Source: an uncultured Mollicutes bacterium
GTDB taxonomy: Bacteria > Bacillota_I > Bacilli_A > Acholeplasmatales > Anaeroplasmataceae
NCBI GenBank assembly: GCA_945923475.1
Contig: CAMELE010000014.1
Location: forward strand, 1 to 46,007
Length of the DNA: 46,007 bases
Direction of reading: 5' to 3'
Part shown: in pieces, positions 41,999 through 46,007 of the stretch
Layout of the letters: every line of letters starts with the position of its first letter
How positions within the stretch are numbered: the first letter of the stretch is position 1
The notes under the pieces: model-generated
Databases searched by the model: none
Seen by the model: the letters and a program-made list of their open reading frames with translations, nothing else
What the model was told of the DNA's origin: nothing
Program-made: the position numbers and the translations under genes

Positions 41999-42679
41999 TT
42001 GCTCTTTATTTCCAATCTTACGATCAATCATTCTTTTAAATCCGTTATATCCATTTAAGTAAAACCATCTATGAATAAATACTGCTACAAGTACGCATCC
42101 ACTTCCCACAATAAATCCACCAAGAACATCTGATAGGTAATGCACACCAAGAACCAATCTTGTAAACATTATTGTTGGAATCATTAATCCTGATAAAACT
42201 GATAAAACAATCTTTAAATTCTTATTTAATCTTGTATTCCAAATTAAGTAAATTAAAAATGCATATGTAAATGTAACACTACACGAATGTCCTGATGGAT
42301 ATGAAGCTGATGATTCATTCATCCATCTGTATGCAATATCTGGTCTAGGTCTTTGTACTATTGATTTAACAATAGAATTTACCACATATTGACCAATTGC
42401 GCCTACGCCTAGTGTCATTGATTTTAAATCAAATCTACATAATATCATAATTATTAAAATAAATGGTATCAAGAAGTATAAAAACGCAGCTTCTGTAACA
42501 ATTCTTACTACCCAGTAGATGAAACCACATTTTTCTCCTCTCCATGATACAATGGAATTTAATACTGCTTGATCCATTTTATCAAAAACATTATATGAGA
42601 CTAAAATTGACCAAGTCACACCTAGAATAAAGATTCCTACAAATGCACTTATATAAATAATTAATTCCTTCTTTTTCAT
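41996..42679 (-). CDS. PAP2-family membrane phosphatase
   Basis: A phosphatidic-acid/undecaprenyl-diphosphate type phosphatase. The three motifs are visible: K-S-I-V-Q-R-P-R-P (residues about 112-120), Y-P-S-G-H-S (about 132-137) and R-L-V-L-G-V-H-Y-L-S-D (about 176-186), with about six membrane helices. The ATG at 42679 has AGGTGA; the frame starts at 42688 with a GTG that is part of this site. 227 aa, normal length. Its substrate (lipid phosphate or undecaprenyl diphosphate) cannot be told. Confidence 0.92.
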   Translation of the reverse strand: MKKKELIIYISAFVGIFILGVTWSILVSYNVFDKMDQAVLNSIVSWRGEKCGFIYWVVRIVTEAAFLYFLIPFILIIMILCRFDLKSMTLGVGAIGQYVVNSIVKSIVQRPRPDIAYRWMNESSASYPSGHSCSVTFTYAFLIYLIWNTRLNKNLKIVLSVLSGLMIPTIMFTRLVLGVHYLSDVLGGFIVGSGCVLVAVFIHRWFYLNGYNGFKRMIDRKIGNKEQ

Positions 42680-42969
42680 TAAAATCACCTATTTTTCCCT
42701 TACATGTTTATATTAACAAATTATTTATATAAATTAAATAGTTAACTATAAATTAAATATATTTTAAAAAATTATATTCAATTTTTATGTCAAAAATTAT
42801 TTCTATACATTTAAATATTACATTTAATTCTTAGTAAATAGGTAGTTTGTATAGTGTGGTATCAAAACTGTCTTTAATGCCAACGCTTAATGATACAAAA
42901 TAAGGATTATTTATTGAAGAATAGAGTAATGTATCTTCTTAATATGTAAAAATGCATAAGACCGTAGTC
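42680..42969. other. AT-rich intergenic DNA without a gene
   Basis: No open frame of note. It holds the upstream region of the PAP2 gene and sequence that may be debris of the decayed genes on its right. Confidence 0.4.
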
Positions 42970-43219
42970 CTATACATCTTGATGTGAACATTCATTTATT
43001 ATATTATTCATTTCAAATACTTTTATTGTCATTCTATTAGAATAACCAACTAGCAAAAAGAAACTTTCATAATCAATCATCCATTTTGGAGCAATAATAT
43101 CTTTTAATGTTTCTTTAATCACATCTCCATCTTCATCATCTCGATAAACATATTTTTTTCACAATAGAACCAATTGCTTGGAATAGATGAATCTATCACT
43201 TCAACAGATAAACGACCCC
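42970..43219 (-). pseudogene. Decayed gene fragment with a frameshift
   Basis: On the minus strand a reading G-R-L-S-V-E-V-I-D-S-S-I-P-S-N-W-F-Y-C-E-K continues in another frame as Y-V-Y-R-D-D-E-D-G-D-V-I-K-E-T and later P-K-W-M-I-D-Y-E-S-F-F to a TAG at 42970-42972. The shift falls in a run of seven T/A bases (about 43152-43158), so it is either a real one-base loss or an assembly error. An in-frame TGA precedes it, and no start codon is found. The protein family is not recognised. Confidence 0.5.
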
Positions 43220-43339
43220 TTCAGTCTAACTGAATAATTAATAACGAAATTGTACAAGATATATATAATGTCTTTAAAAAAACACATAGAAATTAATGAT
43301 AATTAAAATTATAAATATAAAACATAATTGTTCTTAGTC

Positions 43340-43498
43340 TCAGGATACATTCAATGTTTTTTCAATTCGTATCTTTAATGTCTCTATATAATATGCTTGT
43401 CTTGTTTCTGACATAATATTAATATTACCAAAGGAATTTGGAAATGAATTAATAAAGTTCTCTATCCATGAGATTTTTTTATAAGTGTTAAAACATGT
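43340..43498 (-). pseudogene. Second decayed fragment (C-terminal tail)
   Basis: An open stretch of about 53 codons reads ...K-K-I-S-W-I-E-N-F-I-N-S-F-P-N-S-F-G-N and ends in a TGA at 43340-43342. It has a protein-like composition but no start or ribosome site, so it is the tail of a lost gene. It may belong with the fragment at 42970-43219 or be separate. Confidence 0.4.
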
Positions 43499-43536
43499 TT
43501 TTTTCTTTCAAAACAGAGTTATTTATTTTCAAAATA

Positions 43537-44844
43537 TCACTTAATAAATCTAAGCATAAAGTCTACAGCACCAATAATAGTAAAACCATTTTCATCTCGT
43601 GTCTCAGAAATTGGTTTATTTATAACAATTATCTTTTGGATTTGATCATTAATCATATAAAATGGTCTATATTCTCTTACTCTTGTTGCAGCATCATTTA
43701 TATTATCAGTAACTTGTATATAAAAATATCTATTACCTTTTCTAGCATAAAAATCAATTTCATTTGTTTTTCGAATAGATTTGTTATTTTTATCTTTCTC
43801 TATACTGTCAAATGTTCCTACATTAACAGAATATCCGTTATATATCAGCTCATTGTAAATCACGTTTTCAAGAAGTTTTCCTTCATCAGAATATGCAAAA
43901 TTCAACCTTGCATTTCTTAAACCTGTATCCAAAAAATAATATTTTCTTAATGCACCTATTTCATTTCTTCCACGAAGATCATATCTTTTTGCTTCTTTTA
44001 ACAAAAAAGCATCAACAAAGAAGTTAATATATTTATCAACAGTTTGTTTATTAATATCTTCATGCTTAATACTTTTGAATGTATTAGCGATTCTTTCCGA
44101 ATTAATTAAATCTCCAGTACAACTACTTATTATATTGCAAAGTTCATCTAACGATTCAGATTTTGTCAATTTATTATGTTCAATAATATCTTTAAAATAT
44201 GTTGTTTTAAATAGATTTGATAGATAGTCTTTTCTATCATTTTCTTCTTTTAATACTGCAAGTGGCATTCCTCCATATTGCATATATGAGTATAATGCCT
44301 CCGTTTTTGAACCACCAACATAATTATAGTATTCTTCAAATGACAATGGAGACATATGAATATTTGTGGCCTTATCTCTAAATTCTGTGACTATATCTGA
44401 AGAAAGCATTTTAGAATTAGAGCCAGTAATATATAAATCAATATTTTTCTCGTGAGATAAACCCAAAACTACATCAACAAATGAGATTGTTTCAGTATCA
44501 TTTGCTTTTGCCAAAACAATCTTACCGTCAGTTAGAGTCGGGTTAATTATAGTATATACTCTTTGAATTTCATCTAATATGACATAATTCATCTTATTAA
44601 TGGAAGTCACTTTTCTAACGTAATTACCAAGCTCAATTGGATTTCTAAGTCTAGAATTTTTATCATCATCAAGGTCTATTAAAATTATTTCATTTTCTTT
44701 AACTCCAATTTGCATTAGATAACTGGAATATATATCTTTAAGTAAAAATGATTTTCCACATCTTCTAATTCCTGTTATCACTTTAGGAAATCCATCATTC
44801 TTTGCTTTAATTAATTCATTAAGATATTTTTCACGTTTTATCAT
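43537..44844 (-). CDS. DUF4143-type AAA ATPase
   Basis: 435 residues. The AAA_14 N-terminal part has Walker A G-I-R-R-C-G-K-S-F-L-L (about 25-35), Walker B Y-V-I-L-D-E-I-Q-R, and sensor Y-I-T-G-S-N-S-K. The C-terminal DUF4143 domain (from about 220) has G-A-L-R-K-Y-Y-F-L-D-T-G-L-R and L-L-E-N-V-I-Y-N-E-L, ending with a nuclease-like E-I-D-F-Y-A (N-E-I-D-F) motif. Such proteins form a large family in gut bacteria whose role is unsettled; some are close to toxin or defence modules. The gene stands alone between decayed DNA and two palindromic sites. ATG follows GGTGAT. Confidence 0.92.
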   Translation of the reverse strand: MIKREKYLNELIKAKNDGFPKVITGIRRCGKSFLLKDIYSSYLMQIGVKENEIILIDLDDDKNSRLRNPIELGNYVRKVTSINKMNYVILDEIQRVYTIINPTLTDGKIVLAKANDTETISFVDVVLGLSHEKNIDLYITGSNSKMLSSDIVTEFRDKATNIHMSPLSFEEYYNYVGGSKTEALYSYMQYGGMPLAVLKEENDRKDYLSNLFKTTYFKDIIEHNKLTKSESLDELCNIISSCTGDLINSERIANTFKSIKHEDINKQTVDKYINFFVDAFLLKEAKRYDLRGRNEIGALRKYYFLDTGLRNARLNFAYSDEGKLLENVIYNELIYNGYSVNVGTFDSIEKDKNNKSIRKTNEIDFYARKGNRYFYIQVTDNINDAATRVREYRPFYMINDQIQKIIVINKPISETRDENGFTIIGAVDFMLRFIK

Positions 44845-44859
44845 ACAATCACCTTTTTC

Positions 44860-44885
44860 GTAGAATTCTACATTTTTGTCAATTA
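44860..44885 (-). promoter_or_regulatory. 26-bp site with GTAGAATTCTAC palindrome, promoter-proximal copy
   Basis: The perfect 12-bp palindrome GTAGAATTCTAC plus an identical 14-base tail (ATTTTTGTCAATTA) occurs here and again at 44936-44961. This copy lies over the expected transcription start of the ATPase gene, just after the -10 box. Confidence 0.75.
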
Positions 44886-44886
44886 C

Positions 44887-44915
44887 ATTTTATAATAATT
44901 AAAAATTATAGTCAA
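44887..44915 (-). promoter_or_regulatory. Promoter of the DUF4143 ATPase gene
   Basis: TTGACT (44910-44915), a 17-base spacer and TAAAAT (44887-44892) on the minus strand. It is framed by the two identical palindromic sites, one on each side. Confidence 0.65.
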
Positions 44916-44935
44916 CTCTTTCATTTGATTTTTCT

Positions 44936-44961
44936 GTAGAATTCTACATTTTTGTCAATTA
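44936..44961 (-). promoter_or_regulatory. 26-bp site with GTAGAATTCTAC palindrome, distal copy
   Basis: Exact copy of 44860-44885, 76 bases away and 21 bases upstream of the -35 box. Two identical operators framing a promoter suggest looping repression or cooperative binding. Confidence 0.75.
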
Positions 44962-44983
44962 GTTTTATTTATTTCATTCGGGC

Positions 44984-45010
44984 AAAAAAACCAATATCAT
45001 AGAATATTGG
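44984..45010 (-). terminator. Orphan terminator
   Basis: CCAATAT (44991-44997) pairs with ATATTGG (45004-45010); the minus strand continues with seven T. The flavoprotein gene has its own terminator at 45106-45140, so this second one serves a lost gene or a small transcript from 45011-45105. That stretch has only a short protein-like tail (F-G-K-Y-G-F-D-N-M-G, then stop). Confidence 0.65.
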
Positions 45011-45105
45011 CGTAAAATACTTGTTTTGTGAACTATTTCAACGGTGGTTACCCCATATTGTCAAATCCATATTTCCCAAACGAAATAAAAATATAATTGC
45101 AAAAA

Positions 45106-45140
45106 AATAATCAGGCTCATTATTTAATAGCCTGATTATT
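45106..45140 (-). terminator. Terminator of the flavoprotein gene
   Basis: AATAATCAGGCT (45106-45117) pairs with AGCCTGATTATT (45129-45140) over 12 bp, followed by TTTTT on the minus strand. Confidence 0.85.
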
Positions 45141-45155
45141 TATTCTAAGATATAC

Positions 45156-45686
45156 TTATATGCTCTCACCTAAAGAATATGCTTTATCTTTAAATTCTTC
45201 AGCAAGAGTATTTGGTTCAGTAGTTGAAGTAGCTAGCAAAGTTCCTTTCAATTCAACTTCTTCAAAGCATTCAATCCATCCATTTAAAGCTACAATAGTT
45301 TTATTTATTGCGGACGAACTATCATCTGCACATGATGCAAGTAAATATATTTCTTTGAAATTATTATGCTTAACATATAAAGGGTTTAACCTATCTAAAA
45401 ATGTCTTAAGTTGCCCAGACATACTATAATAATATATAGGTGTTGCGAATACTAATATATCTGCATTAGATATTTTTGCAAGGTATTGTCTTACATCATC
45501 ATTAATAACACATTTACCTGTTCTTTGACATGAAAGACAACCTAAACAAAATTTAAAATTTATATCCTTTAATGAGATATATTCGACATTATGTTTAATT
45601 GATGCACCTCGAACAAACTCTTTTGCAAGTATTTCTGAATTGCTTCCATTTCTTAAGGAAGATGAAATAACAACTACATTCTTCAT
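45156..45686 (-). CDS. NADPH-dependent FMN reductase-like flavoprotein with Cys motif
   Basis: A 176-residue flavodoxin-fold protein: phosphate loop S-S-S-L-R-N-G-S-N-S (residues about 8-17), flavin-side F-A-T-P-I-Y-Y-Y-S-M-S-G-Q-L-K (about 80-94) and an inserted C-L-G-C-L-S-C-Q-R-T-G-K-C (about 48-60) that resembles the cluster-binding motif of iron-sulfur flavoproteins. It likely carries FMN and perhaps a [4Fe-4S] cluster and moves electrons. It begins 16 bases after the remains of an alcohol dehydrogenase, with an AAGGAG site, so both were once cotranscribed. Cys count and spacing are as read from the sequence; the cluster is inferred. Confidence 0.88.
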   Translation of the reverse strand: MKNVVVISSSLRNGSNSEILAKEFVRGASIKHNVEYISLKDINFKFCLGCLSCQRTGKCVINDDVRQYLAKISNADILVFATPIYYYSMSGQLKTFLDRLNPLYVKHNNFKEIYLLASCADDSSSAINKTIVALNGWIECFEEVELKGTLLATSTTEPNTLAEEFKDKAYSLGESI

Positions 45687-45702
45687 TATTTACGCTCCTT
45701 GA

Positions 45703-45954
45703 TTATAATGATTTAATAAATATTTCTTTAATTTCTTCTTTATTTAAAAGCTTATATCCACCTTCAAGAATTATAGTTGCATTAACAAGATCTTCTGCCA
45801 TTTCTTTAGTTGTACCTAATTCGGTAATATTCATTATAAGACCAAGCTCATTCATCCAAGCTTCCATAGCATTATGGCCTAAAGCTGCAACCTCTTCTTT
45901 AGATTTGTTAGTATCATCTATATTCCATACATTTTTAGCAAATCTAACGAATTT
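45703..45954 (-). pseudogene. C-terminal remnant of an iron-containing alcohol dehydrogenase
   Basis: The last ~84 codons of a group III alcohol dehydrogenase are in frame: K-F-V-R-F-A-K-N-V-W-N-I, then M-E-A-W-M-N-E-L-G-L-I-M-N-I-T-E-L-G (usual L-G-L-P-x-x-I-x-E-L-G) to the TAA at 45703-45705. The N-terminal Rossmann part and metal ligands are missing. Upstream the frame meets a TGA inside an inserted IS end (45955 onward), so the gene was interrupted there. The rest of the gene would lie beyond the element, outside the window. Confidence 0.75.
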
Positions 45955-46007
45955 TTGAACCTCTCATGACTTAAGTCATAAGATTCTCACTTCAATGTCC
46001 TTCGGAC
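45955..46007 (-). mobile_element. Right end of an IS200/IS605-type element, continuing past the window
   Basis: On the minus strand the sequence ends with hairpin CTTATGAC-TTAA-GTCATGAG followed by AGGTTCAA at the junction with the alcohol dehydrogenase. A smaller hairpin GTCC-GAA-GGAC lies just inside. A subterminal hairpin followed by TCAA at the cut is the layout of IS200/IS605 right ends. The element is oriented so that its tnpA or tnpB would lie beyond 46007, and the flanking alcohol dehydrogenase bases would form the guide of its reRNA. Confidence 0.6.

Noticed and set aside
43495-43920. 141-codon plus-strand frame antisense to the ATPase
   Set aside because: Ile/Ser/Phe-rich shadow of the DUF4143 gene, without ribosome site.
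1-46007. Mycoplasma-type code (TGA as Trp) suggested by the low GC
   Set aside because: Genes such as ybaK and clp end in TGA at the right place, and Trp codons in pgi and cysS are TGG.

Overview
The window is a low-GC chromosomal segment from a Gram-positive bacterium of the Bacilli type. TGA is a stop codon (for example in the ybaK and clp genes) and Trp is TGG, so this is the standard bacterial code and not the Mycoplasma code. Evidence for Bacilli: a cysS-mrnC-rlmB-sigH-rpmG-secE-nusG order as in Bacillus, a yunC-yunB-yutD cluster, cdaA, and strong AGGTG/GGAGG ribosome sites before most genes. Several Bacilli genes are worn or altered, which fits a gut-associated uncultivated lineage; that placement is inference. 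Nearly all genes lie on the minus strand; hflX and the acyl-CoA dehydratase pair are on the plus strand.

Layout. 1-650: edge of a gene, a transposase-like scrap and the 5' end of a group II intron next to a terminator. 655-3830: t6A tRNA-modification operon (tsaE-tsaB-rimI-ybaK-tsaD and a small membrane protein). 3916-5860: small membrane proteins and a cell-wall amidase. 5863-7310: a solo tnpB element. 7475-11219: phosphoketolase, a DUF5662 protein and a TetR regulator with a consensus promoter. 11263-17780: a large acidic membrane protein, unknown proteins, pgi, a NifU-like protein, yutD, yunB, yunC. 18054-24094: an operon from cdaA through a new 57-residue membrane protein, a PAS/degenerate-GGDEF protein, 5-formyl-THF cyclo-ligase, ispD and ispF to a membrane protein ending in a ribosomal-L15-like domain. 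24222-27504: divergent Clp-type ATPase with a dead second AAA domain, and hflX. 27551-35773: nusG-secE-rpmG, a SigH-like protein, rlmB, an enlarged P-type ATPase, mrnC, cysS. 35829-42679: a GLUG-repeat lipoprotein, a CoA dehydratase activase and its dehydratase partner, a PAP2 phosphatase. 42680-46007: accessory region with decayed genes, a DUF4143 ATPase behind two identical palindromic sites, a flavoprotein, and an alcohol dehydrogenase cut by the right end of an IS200/IS605-type element that continues past the window.

How it works together. The housekeeping content is tRNA modification (t6A), translation (cysS, rpmG, rlmB, mrnC), transcription/secretion (nusG, secE), isoprenoid synthesis by the MEP route (ispD, ispF), one-carbon metabolism, and sugar use through pgi and phosphoketolase (yielding acetyl phosphate). 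The most unusual material is domain-level: an L15 C-terminal domain on a membrane-anchored protein with a recently homogenised internal repeat, a P-type ATPase with about 300 extra extracytoplasmic residues, a Clp ATPase without D2 catalytic motifs, and a degenerate GGDEF protein. I see no tRNA, rRNA, CRISPR array or complete novel defence system.
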